Positions 52,731 through 61,853 are shown, counted from the stretch's first letter. The stretch: 64,000 nucleotides of DNA from Simiduia litorea (GCF_042853465.1 NZ_AP031497.1:3844001-3908000), one strand, 5' to 3'. The notes: generated by a model not told the origin, from the letters alone. Program-made: numbers and translations.

Positions 52731-53810
52731 ATGCTCAATTTTTCATCAAAACATAAAGTTCACCCTATTGTTTTCGCTCTAGCACTGTTATTCACAACCA
52801 GCGGCTGCAGCACGAGCACCTCAAGTCATACCGTAAAAAAGCTTGAGCAGCCAAATTGGAATAGCTTGGAGACGCTAGGCGAGGTAGAAATTATTGACCC
52901 CAGTGCACAGAGTATTATCGCGGCGGATACAAAAATATATTTGCTAGGTTCGAGCTTTAAATGGACTGAAGGGCCTTTATGGATTGACGACGAAAAAGGT
53001 GGCTATCTACTTTTCTCAGATATTCCTAATAATCGCGTTATAAAGTACCAGGCCAAACAAGGCATCAGCTTGTATTTAGACAAAACCGGTGCCAATCAGC
53101 TTTTCCCCGGCGACTCACCCCAAGGCTCTAATGGCTTGTTACTCAATCGACAAGGTGAACTGGTGCTATTACAACAGGGCAACCGTCGTATTGTAAAAAT
53201 GACAGCGCCACTCAATACGCCCAACACGGACTTCACTGTTCTCGCCGATCGCTTCGACGGTAAGCGCTTGAACAGCCCCAATGATGCGGTCGTCACCAAA
53301 AAGGGCGACATCTATTTCACCGACCCAGCTTACGGCTTGTTGGGCGGCCTGGATGACCCTAACAAACTGCTGCCCTTCCAAGGCATTTATCGGTTAACGC
53401 CTGAAGGCGATCTTCAACTTCTCGATAACACGCTCACTCACCCCAATGGCATTACCTTGAGCGCCAATGAACAACAACTTCTTGTTGCCGTGTCTGATCA
53501 CGAACATCCACTTTGGGTTATTTACGATATCAACGCCAACGGACAGCTAGAAAACAAACGCACCTTTGCCAGCCCCAGCCAGAAAAATTCAGCAGCGGCC
53601 TTACCCGGCGTGCCCGACGGTATGGCCACTCACTCTGCAGGGCCCATTTTCGCCACCGGCCCCGGCGGCGTCTGGCTGTTTGATGAAACAGGGAAACTAT
53701 TAGCGCGCATATATACCGGAAAATTAACGGCCAATGTGGCGCTATCCAGTGATGAAAGCGTTCTTTACATCACCGCACACGACACGCTCATGGCACTACC
53801 ACTGAAATAA
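52731..53810 (+). CDS. SMP-30/gluconolactonase lipoprotein
   Basis: A 359-residue exported lactonase. Residues 1-27 form a lipoprotein signal (ALALLFTTSGC), so unlike the cytoplasmic paralogue at 218 it acts in the periplasm or on a membrane. The six-bladed propeller shows FKWTEGPLWIDDEKGGYLLFSDIPNNRVI, GLLLNRQGELVL, LNSPNDAVVTKKGDIYFTDPAYGL and LTHPNGITLS, with the expected metal-binding Glu, Asn and Asp. Probable substrate is a sugar lactone formed during galactose oxidation outside the inner membrane; this is inferred from the acid-sugar-type permease upstream. Confidence 0.85.
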   Translation: MLNFSSKHKVHPIVFALALLFTTSGCSTSTSSHTVKKLEQPNWNSLETLGEVEIIDPSAQSIIAADTKIYLLGSSFKWTEGPLWIDDEKGGYLLFSDIPNNRVIKYQAKQGISLYLDKTGANQLFPGDSPQGSNGLLLNRQGELVLLQQGNRRIVKMTAPLNTPNTDFTVLADRFDGKRLNSPNDAVVTKKGDIYFTDPAYGLLGGLDDPNKLLPFQGIYRLTPEGDLQLLDNTLTHPNGITLSANEQQLLVAVSDHEHPLWVIYDINANGQLENKRTFASPSQKNSAAALPGVPDGMATHSAGPIFATGPGGVWLFDETGKLLARIYTGKLTANVALSSDESVLYITAHDTLMALPLK

Positions 53811-53835
53811 GCTAAATAACGAAAAGGAGAGAAAC

Positions 53836-56181
53836 ATGACAGAATACTCAAACAGTCACCAAAAAATCACGCGCTACAGTGCAGCAATTGCGTTAGCGGC
53901 ACTCATCGGTTGTGGTGAAAAGCTTGCTTCCGAGCAGAGCCAACACGACACCAAACAAACAGCTGTGCCTCTCATTAATTTTGAAAATAATGGTAAGCCA
54001 TACACGCTCACAACAGACGGATCAGTGAGTACTCGAGTTATAACTGGTATGGACGGCCAAGCCCTAGCCATCAATTTTCAACCAGAGGATGATAAGCCAG
54101 CCGTCACATTGACAACAGACCAGCCTTGGCAGTGGAGCGACAAGAAGGAAATTAACCTGGCTTTTGACGCATCCAATACAGGCACAGAATCCATTCAGGT
54201 TTATGTATCCATCCACAACGATCAAGGCGATGCTAGTCACTACAGCGTGAATATTGCTGCGGGTGAAAGTGGCACCTACTATCTTTTACTCGCAGGAAAG
54301 GCGAAAGATGCCGATTTAGGTTTTAAAAAATCTGGCATTCCAGCTTGGGAAAGCAGCGATGAAATGGCCTATTTCCGCTACGGCAATCCAAACATGGACC
54401 TCAGCAACATAACAGCGATTAGTTTATCCACGCGAGGCAATCTAAAGCCAAAAACGATGCTAGTAGACAACTTTCGCCTAAGAACAAATCCCGATTACAC
54501 TAGCGCTTATCGAGAAAAGTACGTTGATCGCTACGGTCAAAACGCCAACCTAGACTTCCCCATTAAAGTTCATTCCGATGAAGCGCTAAAAGCTATTGCC
54601 ACAGCTGAATTGGAGCAGCTCGCAAAGTCTAAGCCCATGGACGACCGATCGCGCTTTGGCGGCTGGAAAGATGGCCCAAAGCTGGAAGCCACGGGTTTCT
54701 TTAGAACTCAAAAAGTAGATGACAAATGGTGGCTCGTTGATCCAGAGGGTTACTTATTTTTTTCTCACGGCCTAGCCAACGTGCGCATGGCCAACTTAAC
54801 AACCTTAACGGGGGTTGATTTCAAAGATGAGTCAGTACGCTATGTTGACCCCAATGAAGTTACGCCTGAAGACTCCATCGGTATCGTTAAGGTTTCCGAT
54901 GCTGTTAGAAACACGGCTTATATTGCCTCTGACGTTCGCCATGACATGTTCAGCTGGCTTCCCGATTACAAAGATCCCTTAGCCGATCACTACAGCTACC
55001 GCCGAAAAGACTTAATGGGGCCCTTGGCTTCGGGCGAGACCTTTAGCTTTTATCGCGCTAACCTCGAGCGCCGCTACGGTGAAACCGAACCTGAATCCTA
55101 TGTCCGTCAATGGGAAAAAACCACATTAGATAGGTTCGTCGACTGGGGCTTTACCTCCATGGGCAACTGGGTAGATCCAGCCTTTTACCCGAATCAAAAA
55201 ATGCCCTACTTTGCCAACGGCTGGATCATTGGTGATTTCAAAACGCTATCCGCTGAATTTGAAGTCTGGTCGCCCATGCCCGATCCATTCGATCCCGAGT
55301 TCGTACGTCGTGCGGGCGTAACTATCGACGTCATCGCCAAAGAGATTCAGGCATCACCTTGGTGTGTTGGCGTTTTTGTCGACAATGAAAAAAGCTGGGG
55401 CCTGCGCGAAGGCAGTGTTTCACAGCGTTATGGTTTAATTTTAAACGCTCTCGCGCGCGCTGCGGATGAAAGCCCAGCCAAAGCGGCATTTACCAAAGCA
55501 CTACAACAACGCTACCAAGACATCGAGGTAATAAACCAACGCTGGAATGCCAATATTGATTCTTGGGAGGCATTGGCGCAAGGCTTCGAAACTGCACAAC
55601 ATAGCAACGCCTTTGTTGAGGATCTTTCCTATCTGCTCGAATTGCTCTCTGAAGAGTACTTTCGCGTTGTGCACGACACCCTTGCAAAAACCTTACCTAA
55701 CCACTTGTATATGGGCGTGCGTATGGCCAGCTGGGGCATGCCAGAAGAAACCATTAAAGCATCGGTCAAATATTCTGACGTGTTGAGTTTTAATGTTTAC
55801 GAAGAAGGCATTCAACCCAAAGCGTGGCGCTTTTTGGATGACATAGATCTGCCGACTATTATCGGTGAGTTCCACATTGGCGCCACCCGTGAAAACGGCC
55901 TCTATCATCCGGGCCTCGTGCAAGCCGATGACCAAACAGATCGTGCCAACATGTACCTCGATTACATGAACAGTGTTCTAGCACAAAAAACCATGGTGGG
56001 CGCACACTGGTTTCAATATGTAGACTCGCCTATTTCTGGTCGCGCTTACGACGGCGAAAATTACAATGTCGGCTTCGTCTCGGCGACGGATATTCCTTAT
56101 CCGGAAATGGTGAAAGCGGCAAAGCAATTTAATACTGAGCTATATCCAAAACGCTTCGCCAAAGCGGAAAATACGAAATAG
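53836..56181 (+). CDS. GH50 beta-agarase lipoprotein
   Basis: GH50 enzyme, 781 residues, colinear with the paralogue at 7288. The lipoprotein signal ends at LIGC (about residue 26). An N-terminal beta-sandwich domain precedes the barrel, which opens with FGGWKDGPKLEATGFFRTQK and LVDPEGYLFFSHGLANVRMANLTT. The acid/base is expected in FVDNEKSWG and the nucleophile in IIGEFHIGA. It probably releases neoagarobiose from oligosaccharides at the cell surface or periplasm. Last gene of the halogenase operon; strong GGAGAG ribosome-binding site; terminator at 56201. Confidence 0.9.
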   Translation: MTEYSNSHQKITRYSAAIALAALIGCGEKLASEQSQHDTKQTAVPLINFENNGKPYTLTTDGSVSTRVITGMDGQALAINFQPEDDKPAVTLTTDQPWQWSDKKEINLAFDASNTGTESIQVYVSIHNDQGDASHYSVNIAAGESGTYYLLLAGKAKDADLGFKKSGIPAWESSDEMAYFRYGNPNMDLSNITAISLSTRGNLKPKTMLVDNFRLRTNPDYTSAYREKYVDRYGQNANLDFPIKVHSDEALKAIATAELEQLAKSKPMDDRSRFGGWKDGPKLEATGFFRTQKVDDKWWLVDPEGYLFFSHGLANVRMANLTTLTGVDFKDESVRYVDPNEVTPEDSIGIVKVSDAVRNTAYIASDVRHDMFSWLPDYKDPLADHYSYRRKDLMGPLASGETFSFYRANLERRYGETEPESYVRQWEKTTLDRFVDWGFTSMGNWVDPAFYPNQKMPYFANGWIIGDFKTLSAEFEVWSPMPDPFDPEFVRRAGVTIDVIAKEIQASPWCVGVFVDNEKSWGLREGSVSQRYGLILNALARAADESPAKAAFTKALQQRYQDIEVINQRWNANIDSWEALAQGFETAQHSNAFVEDLSYLLELLSEEYFRVVHDTLAKTLPNHLYMGVRMASWGMPEETIKASVKYSDVLSFNVYEEGIQPKAWRFLDDIDLPTIIGEFHIGATRENGLYHPGLVQADDQTDRANMYLDYMNSVLAQKTMVGAHWFQYVDSPISGRAYDGENYNVGFVSATDIPYPEMVKAAKQFNTELYPKRFAKAENTK

Positions 56182-56200
56182 CTTAAGAGGAATGGAATCT

Positions 56201-56234
56201 GGCCAAGGCTTTGAAACGCCTTGGCCCATTTTTT
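56201..56234 (+). terminator. Rho-independent terminator after GH50 operon
   Basis: GGCCAAGGC and GCCTTGGCC pair around an 8-base loop, followed closely by six T. It ends the agar-related region. Confidence 0.92.
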
Positions 56235-56355
56235 CTTTTCACCCACATCAAGGTCGACCTCAGGCTTAATTCGTAGCACCAAGTGTCACGGACGCTTAAG
56301 ACAGCAACATGTGTAAACACCCTGCCGACTTACACGCTCTCACTCAACCCCACGG

Positions 56356-57948
56356 CTACATCAACTGCGCGAAGCTCAATCCGAATTTCTGCAAATATTG
56401 CTTCACCCGGTGCGAATCATTTACCGAGGCTTTTTTCTCGCGACTCGCATTGAACAATTGCCGCCCTGCTTCGGCCATGGAGCGGCTGCGCTGGCAAATG
56501 TGGATGACCTGACTGAGCTGAAGCCGGTCGAATAAATCCAGCGTCTGCAGTTGCGCCTGATCTAGGTAGCGAGCCAGCAGCGCTTCGCCAATATTTGCCT
56601 CGGCATCTACCTGAAAGCCTTGCCAAGCGCGCATTAGTCTGTCGACTTCACCCGCCACAATATCCTCGGTGATGCGGCCGCCCGTGGCCAGCGTCGCCAT
56701 GCGCGTAACGCTGGAGTTAAGGTCGCGAAAGTTGGCGCGCCACAAGGCGCGAGGAGAATGGGCAAATGCTAAATAAGCCTCGCGTGCAGCTTTGTTAAAG
56801 CTCACTTTATGATCCGCCTTGCGCGTGAACACCTGCAGCTCGTGTTCGATGTTCGGCTCCAAATCTTCAATCCGGTCCTTGAGCGACGGCAACTCGTAAG
56901 TCCAAAGATTTATTCGCGCCAGCAAATCTTCGCGGAAGGCGCCTTGGCGCACCTGTTCAAACAAATTGCGGTGCGTGCCTGCAATGAGTTGAAACTCGCT
57001 GGTTACCGGCTGATCACCACCAAAGGGCATGAAGGTTTTTTCTTCGATGGCGCGTAACAACATGGCCTGCTCATCCAAACCTAGCTCGCCAATTTCATCG
57101 AGAAACAGCAAGCCCTTGTCGGCCTCGCGCAACAATCCCATGCGCTCATTTTGCGCCCCGGTAAAAGCGCCCTTCACGTGGCCGAACAAGGCCGACATGG
57201 CATTGTCGCCGCGCAAGGTGGCGCAGTTAACTTCCACCAATCGGCCCGAAAGTTGACCGCGCTGTTTTTTCAACTCAAAGATACGGCGCGCCAACTGGGA
57301 CTTGCCGGCACCGGTGGGGCCGTTCAATAAAATCGACGCCGTAGAACGAATGGACACTTGCTCGAGCTGCGCAATCAGATCATTAAACGCTTTGTTGCGC
57401 GTTTGAATGCCACTCTTCAGGTAGGTCACCGCGTCGCTCGCCTCCTTGGCAAAGCGCGAGGCGATTTGATCGTAGCGCGACAAGTCCAGGTCGATCACCT
57501 GAAAGGTGCCCTGAACCCCCTCCTTACCGGGCGATGCTTGCACCAACTTACCCGGCAGGTAGTGCGCCTCAGTCAACAAATAAAGACAAATCTGCGCAAC
57601 ATGGGTACCCGTGGTGATATTGATGAAGTAGTTGTTCTGCTCCACATCAAAGGATTGCGCCAGCGCCACATCGTGCAACTGGCTGTACACCTGCTCAAAG
57701 TCCCAAGGGTTATCACAGACTATGGGGATGGGCGTGACCTTGGTCTCAGGTGACACCTCGGCCATATCCTGCACAGTCAAGGCCAACAAGGCTTCATCTT
57801 CCTGCAGATACAACAGCAGAAACTCATGCACCGGAAAAGCTGCATGCATCAACAGCGACACACTCGGCCGCCAGCGCTGCCAACGGCGCCTACCTAGGCC
57901 ACCATGATCCAGACGCGAACCTAATAAACCGATAATGACATTATTCAT
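56356..57948 (-). CDS. rtcR: Sigma-54-dependent RNA-repair regulator RtcR
   Basis: A 530-residue bacterial enhancer-binding protein. Residues about 1-180 form the RtcR sensory domain (CARF-like, thought to bind RNA-end ligands; NVIIGLLGSRLDHGG at the start, FINITTGTHVAQICLYLL). Residues about 185-430 are the AAA+ domain with Walker A GPTGAGKS, GAFTGA (sigma-54 contact) and LLFLDEIGELG. The C-terminal region carries a helix-turn-helix-like segment (SMAEAGRQLFNASREKK). It activates the divergent rtcB gene; an inverted repeat and a sigma-54 promoter are visible between them. Confidence 0.92.
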   Translation of the reverse strand: MNNVIIGLLGSRLDHGGLGRRRWQRWRPSVSLLMHAAFPVHEFLLLYLQEDEALLALTVQDMAEVSPETKVTPIPIVCDNPWDFEQVYSQLHDVALAQSFDVEQNNYFINITTGTHVAQICLYLLTEAHYLPGKLVQASPGKEGVQGTFQVIDLDLSRYDQIASRFAKEASDAVTYLKSGIQTRNKAFNDLIAQLEQVSIRSTASILLNGPTGAGKSQLARRIFELKKQRGQLSGRLVEVNCATLRGDNAMSALFGHVKGAFTGAQNERMGLLREADKGLLFLDEIGELGLDEQAMLLRAIEEKTFMPFGGDQPVTSEFQLIAGTHRNLFEQVRQGAFREDLLARINLWTYELPSLKDRIEDLEPNIEHELQVFTRKADHKVSFNKAAREAYLAFAHSPRALWRANFRDLNSSVTRMATLATGGRITEDIVAGEVDRLMRAWQGFQVDAEANIGEALLARYLDQAQLQTLDLFDRLQLSQVIHICQRSRSMAEAGRQLFNASREKKASVNDSHRVKQYLQKFGLSFAQLM

Positions 57949-58034
57949 AAGGATATATAGATATCTAAATAGATAGGTTTTTTGTATTTTGGATAATAGG
58001 GTGCATCCGGAAAAAGAACAACCGATAAATATTT

Positions 58035-58065
58035 AATACTTATAAATCAGTAAGTTATAAGTATT
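58035..58065. promoter_or_regulatory. Probable RtcR enhancer site
   Basis: A perfect 11-base inverted repeat, AATACTTATAA and TTATAAGTATT, with a 9-base spacer, centred about 37 bases upstream of the sigma-54 -24 element. Confidence 0.75.
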
Positions 58066-58086
58066 TACAGCGCACTTCAGCAATTC

Positions 58087-58102
58087 TGGCACAGACGGTG
58101 CA
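58087..58102 (+). promoter_or_regulatory. Sigma-54 promoter of rtcB
   Basis: TGGCAC, six bases, then TGCA gives the -24 GG and -12 GC elements at the correct spacing; only one T of the consensus TTGCA is replaced by G. Confidence 0.85.
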
Positions 58103-58116
58103 ATGACGTTCACAAC

Positions 58117-58155
58117 GAAGCGTTACAACAAAGCGTTACAACAAAGCGTTACAAC
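58117..58155 (+). repeat. Three 13-base tandem repeats in the rtcB leader
   Basis: GAAGCGTTACAAC, then AAAGCGTTACAAC twice, with a partial fourth unit upstream. They lie just downstream of the expected transcription start, in the untranslated leader of rtcB. Confidence 0.85.
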
Positions 58156-58206
58156 GCACGATAACAACGAATACAAACAACACACCTTAGCGTGTCAGGC
58201 AAAACC

Positions 58207-59430
58207 ATGAACAACTACGACGTACTGCATACCCCCGGCAAGGTGCCCGTGAAGGCTTGGACCCGCGGCGTAACCTTTGACCCCAACGCGCGCCAGCAGG
58301 TGGAAAACCTTGCCAGCATGCCTTTCATCCACAAGTGGATTGCCGTGATGCCAGACGTGCACCTAGGCAAAGGCGCCACCATTGGCAGCGTGATCCCCAC
58401 ATTGGGTGCCGTAATTCCGGCCGCCGTTGGGGTGGACTTGGGCTGCGGGATGATGGCGGTGAAAACCAGCCTCACGGCTGCGCAGCTGCCAGACTCGCTC
58501 AACAATTTGCGGCTTGAAATTGAACGGCGCGTGCCGCACGGCCGCAACCCGCAAGGGCGCGGCAAGCGCGATGCGGGCGCCTGGCACAACTTGCCGGAAG
58601 ATGTGCAGCAGGCATGGCGACCGCTGAATGACGGCTTCGACCGGCTGTGCGAAAAGCACCCGTTTCTGGCTAAAACCAACAACATTAATCATCTCGGCAC
58701 ACTGGGTACTGGCAACCACTTTATTGAGATTTGCCTAGATGAAGCCGACGCCGTTTGGGTGATGTTGCACAGCGGGTCACGCGGGGTTGGCAACCGTATC
58801 GGCACGCACTTTATTGAGCAAGCCAAGAAGGATATGACGCGCTGGTTTATCAACCTGCCAGACAAAGACTTGGCTTATTTGCCGGAGGGCAGCGAAACCT
58901 TTAACGACTACGTAACAGCGGTCGCCTGGGCGCAAGATTTCGCCCGCGTGAATCGCGAAGTGATGATGGCGCGCACCTTACAAGCGCTGCGAGAAATAAT
59001 CGCCGCGCCCTTCGTCGCCAGCATGGCCGCGGTGAATTGCCACCACAATTACATCAGCCGCGAGCAACACTACGGTGAAAATGTGTGGGTTACGCGCAAG
59101 GGTGCGGTGCGCGCACGCCTTGGTGAGATGGGCATCATTCCCGGAAGCATGGGCGCGCGTTCGTTCATTGTGCGCGGGCTCGGCAATGCCGAGAGTTTTT
59201 GCAGTTGCAGCCACGGCGCCGGCCGCGTGATGTCGCGCACCGAGGCCAAGCGCCGCGTTTCACTGGACGAGCACCTGCAGGCTACCGCAGGTGTGGAATG
59301 CCGGCGCGACGAGAGCGTGATTGATGAAACGCCGTCGGCCTACAAGCCCATCGAACAGGTTATGGCCGCGCAAGCGGACCTAGTGGAAATTGTGCACACA
59401 CTGAAACAAGTGGTGTGCGTGAAGGGGTAA
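58207..59430 (+). CDS. rtcB: RNA-splicing ligase RtcB
   Basis: A 407-residue GTP- and Mn-dependent RNA ligase joining 2',3'-cyclic phosphate or 3'-phosphate ends to 5'-OH ends. Diagnostic regions: MPDVHLGKGATIGSVIPT, VGVDLGCGMMAV (metal Cys/Asp), LGTGNHFIE, LHSGSRGVGN, CHHNYISREQHYG, GIIPGSMGARSFIVRG and the guanylylated His in CSHGAGRVMSR. It fits the roughly 408-residue bacterial RtcB. The ATG at 58207 is chosen over a GTG at 58192. There is no rtcA (RNA cyclase) downstream; tRNA-like elements and a slipin gene follow. Confidence 0.95.
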   Translation: MNNYDVLHTPGKVPVKAWTRGVTFDPNARQQVENLASMPFIHKWIAVMPDVHLGKGATIGSVIPTLGAVIPAAVGVDLGCGMMAVKTSLTAAQLPDSLNNLRLEIERRVPHGRNPQGRGKRDAGAWHNLPEDVQQAWRPLNDGFDRLCEKHPFLAKTNNINHLGTLGTGNHFIEICLDEADAVWVMLHSGSRGVGNRIGTHFIEQAKKDMTRWFINLPDKDLAYLPEGSETFNDYVTAVAWAQDFARVNREVMMARTLQALREIIAAPFVASMAAVNCHHNYISREQHYGENVWVTRKGAVRARLGEMGIIPGSMGARSFIVRGLGNAESFCSCSHGAGRVMSRTEAKRRVSLDEHLQATAGVECRRDESVIDETPSAYKPIEQVMAAQADLVEIVHTLKQVVCVKG

Positions 59431-59580
59431 ACACGGAGGTGACCCTGTAAATAATTTGGCAGGTTGCGATGCACGGAAAGCATCAAAACGCCGCCTGACC
59501 GCAGCGGTTCAGCGTTATTGCTGACTGACACAGCCACCATTGGTGCCCTGTGTATCGCTGTTGAGCGGTTGCCAGATAAG
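59431..59580 (+). other. Noncoding stretch between rtcB and tRNA-like elements
   Basis: About 150 bases without a gene; several short self-complementary segments, but no clear RNA family or terminator is recognised. It may be a transcribed spacer of the rtc operon. Confidence 0.4.
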
Positions 59581-59648
59581 TGCCTTGTAGCTCAGTGGTA
59601 GAGCGCCGGTTTTATACCGCGGTCGCTGGTTCGAACCCAGCCTTGGCA
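59581..59648 (+). ncRNA. tRNA-like element 1 (degenerate anticodon arm)
   Basis: A 68-base element. The acceptor strands TGCCTTG and CTTGGCA pair except two T-T mismatches. The D arm GCTC...GAGC is canonical, and the T arm is GCTGG-TTCGAAC-CCAGC. Between the D and T arms only 20 bases remain, against about 22-23 in normal tRNAs; the anticodon arm folds as a short CGGT-TTTAT-ACCG hairpin, with no standard seven-base loop. There is no encoded CCA. It is unlikely to decode. It lies about 150 bases after rtcB in the same orientation. Confidence 0.7.
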
Positions 59649-59651
59649 GCA

Positions 59652-59727
59652 ATCGCTATAGCTCAGCATGGTAGAGCATCCAACCAATACTTGGACTGTC
59701 GTCGGTTCGATTCCGACTAGCTCGCCA
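59652..59727 (+). ncRNA. tRNA-like element 2 (defective acceptor stem)
   Basis: It starts 3 bases after the first element. D arm GCTC...GAGC, anticodon stem TCCAA/TTGGA and T arm GTCGG-TTCGATT-CCGAC are perfect, and the sequence ends in CCA. The acceptor pairs only over its four inner base pairs, and the anticodon loop CCAATAC has C in place of the universal U33 and would give an AAU anticodon. It resembles a tRNA body but is probably not a functional decoder. Confidence 0.7.
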
Positions 59728-60006
59728 CCCACAAGGTGGCTCTAATAAACCGTTTGAAGGAACTGTTTAGCAACACGCGCAGGCCCCCTCGGCTGAACCG
59801 CTGGGTAAGCACAGGACGTGCAGCACTAAGACACGGAGCGTCTAACCCAACAGTGAAACCGAACAGCGTCAACGCCAATGGCGACACTTAGGCGGCGCGC
59901 GCGCTTGGCCAACACAGGCAAGCCCGCCCACCGTCAAAAACCGTTATTGCCCGCGACCTGTGGGGGCACTGCCACTTAACAACACGGAAAGAAAAAGGAA
60001 AGAAAC
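59728..60006 (+). other. Leader between tRNA-like elements and slipin gene
   Basis: About 280 bases, GC-rich, without a gene. No terminator separates the tRNA-like elements from the slipin gene, consistent with one rtc transcript. Confidence 0.4.
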
Positions 60007-61170
60007 ATGTGGTACCAAAAGCAATACATTATCAGCGAGAGCCAACGTGGCCTGCTGTTCAAGAATCAACAATTGGTTGCCGTGCTCACACCCGGCGTCC
60101 ATAAATTTTGGGATTGGAGCAACCGCTACCAATTGCAAAGCTATGCCATTAACAACACCTTGCAAGAGGGCGTAAAGCCCGATGTGATCATGCTGGCAGA
60201 CCTACACCCTGAGCTATTTGCCGAGCAACTGCAGTTCTGGGAAACCGGCGAACATCAAGTCGGCTTGGTGTACCAGCAAGGTGTGTTACGGGAAATAAAA
60301 GCGCCGGGGCAACGCGGTGCCTGGTGGAAAACCCAGCAGCCCATCACGCTGGAAACGCTAGACATCAGCGAAACCTTCAGCGTTAGCGAGCCACTGCTAA
60401 GAGTGCTGTCGGGTGCGCGCGAACCGCTGCTAAGCCGCTCGGCTTCGGCCGCACTTGCGGTCGCCAGCGTCGCCGAAGGGCACATGGGTTTTCTGGAGGT
60501 AGATGGCAATACCCAAGCGACACTGAAACCTGGTTTGCACTTGTGGTGGAAGTTTAACCGGATCATCAATGTGCAGCAGTTCGACTTGCGCCTGCAGAAC
60601 ATGGAAGTTAACGGTCAGGAAATATTGACCCGCGACCGCGTAAGTTTGCGCATTAACCTGTCCACCATGTGGCAAATAACTGATGCCGCCAAAGTGAAAC
60701 GGGAACTGGCAGACGCCAAGGATTATCTGTACCGGGAACTACAACTGGCGCTGCGCACTGTTGTCAGCACCCAAACGCTGGACGAACTACTCGCCGACAA
60801 AAACTTACTCAATGAGCAAGTACAGTCACTAGTAGTCGAAAAAGCTGCGGGTTATGGCATCAGCCTAAAATCCGTCGGTGCGCGCGACATCATACTGCCG
60901 GGCGAGATGAAAGCCATCCTCACCCAAGTAGTAGAAGCGCAAAAGCAAGCCGAGGCCAACCACATCAAGCGTCAGGAAGAAACCCAATCCACCCGCTCGA
61001 TGCACAACACCGCCAAGGTAATGGAGGGCAACCCGGTGTTATTGCGATTGAAGGAACTGGAAGTGCTGGAGAAAATCGCCGCACGTATCAGTAACTTGAA
61101 CGTGTACGGCGGGTTAGATGGGGTGATGAATGATCTGGTGAAACTGACCAGTGATAAGGCTAGAGTTTGA
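60007..61170 (+). CDS. Slipin/SPFH (band 7) domain protein of the rtc locus
   Basis: A 387-residue SPFH-family protein. It opens with MWYQKQYIISESQRGLLFKNQQLVAVL. Two beta-rich repeats lead into the band-7 core (RDRVSLRINLSTMWQITDAAKV, then LQLALRTVVSTQTLDELLADKNLLNEQVQSLVV and GISLKSVGARDIILPGEMKAIL), ending in an oligomerising coiled-coil-like tail rich in Gln and Glu. No transmembrane segment is obvious, unlike membrane stomatins. Slipin genes are known neighbours of rtcB in several bacteria; the role in RNA repair is not understood. It has an AGGAAAG ribosome-binding site and is followed by a terminator. Confidence 0.85.
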   Translation: MWYQKQYIISESQRGLLFKNQQLVAVLTPGVHKFWDWSNRYQLQSYAINNTLQEGVKPDVIMLADLHPELFAEQLQFWETGEHQVGLVYQQGVLREIKAPGQRGAWWKTQQPITLETLDISETFSVSEPLLRVLSGAREPLLSRSASAALAVASVAEGHMGFLEVDGNTQATLKPGLHLWWKFNRIINVQQFDLRLQNMEVNGQEILTRDRVSLRINLSTMWQITDAAKVKRELADAKDYLYRELQLALRTVVSTQTLDELLADKNLLNEQVQSLVVEKAAGYGISLKSVGARDIILPGEMKAILTQVVEAQKQAEANHIKRQEETQSTRSMHNTAKVMEGNPVLLRLKELEVLEKIAARISNLNVYGGLDGVMNDLVKLTSDKARV

Positions 61171-61174
61171 TGGA

Positions 61175-61202
61175 AGGCGCAGAATTTTCTGCGCCTTTTT
61201 TT
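61175..61202 (+). terminator. Rho-independent terminator of the rtc operon
   Basis: AGGCGCAGAA and TTCTGCGCCT pair with a tight loop, then a T-run; 4 bases after the slipin stop. Confidence 0.92.
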
Positions 61203-61512
61203 GTTTAGGTAGGAACAACGTTTTCATTCTTAAGGCTTTCAAGTGAATCATATAATCGGCGCAGGCTGTGTGGTGACTAGCCTCGCCAGAAACATTCAAT
61301 AAAAAGCCAATCAATGGAGCGACTAGCCATCGAAAATTTAGATGCTTCGGAAGAGCTTATGCACCAGGACGAAAGGTTCTCCCTATATTGAGATTGAGGT
61401 TAACATCACAAATTCAAATGTCGGCGCGACGATATGTTCAATACCTACCGACCTACTATAGGACACTCTTCACTTGGGGCATCTCAACCGAATAGGTATG
61501 ACGCACAAAATG
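61203..61512. other. Intergenic region without recognised genes
   Basis: About 310 bases between the rtc terminator and the small minus-strand genes. Nothing recognisable is seen. Confidence 0.45.
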
Positions 61513-61716
61513 TCAAATGTAAGGCCTGATCACAAGACCTTCTTCATGGGATACAGAAAGATTATTATAATCTTCGATCAAATAATGAAGCGTGAATTCG
61601 AAGGTATTAGGGCGTAGCTGATCTTTGAAGTTGACCACAATCATCGCGACTTGATCGTAGGAATACTTTTTTAAGTTTGGCGCAGGAAAAATCCCTTTAG
61701 TGATGCAGCACTCCAT
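61513..61716 (-). CDS. Hypothetical small protein
   Basis: A 67-residue open frame from the ATG at 61716; no family is recognised. It contains MIVVNFKDQLRPNTFEFTLHYLIEDYNNL, which reads like a short soluble alpha/beta fragment and could be the C-terminal part of a larger protein. The ribosome-binding site is weak. It lies among small minus-strand genes of a possible cassette region. Whether it is expressed is unknown. Confidence 0.35.
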   Translation of the reverse strand: MECCITKGIFPAPNLKKYSYDQVAMIVVNFKDQLRPNTFEFTLHYLIEDYNNLSVSHEEGLVIRPYI

Positions 61717-61853
61717 CAAAAAACATCTATTTTTTGAAGTTTTTCTACAACCTCAATGCTTCACTAATAGGCTTAATAACAGTTGGCTAAAATTAGCTAA
61801 TAAGGAGCAAAAAACCAACTGCTTTTTATCCTTTTGAATGACTCATTATAAAA

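Noticed and set aside
58117..58155. Short tandem repeats considered as a CRISPR array
   Set aside because: Units are only 13 bases and adjacent, with no spacers and no cas genes.
59652..59727. Annotation as an ordinary tRNA-Ile
   Set aside because: Outer acceptor pairs do not form, U33 is replaced by C and the AAU anticodon is atypical; called tRNA-like instead.
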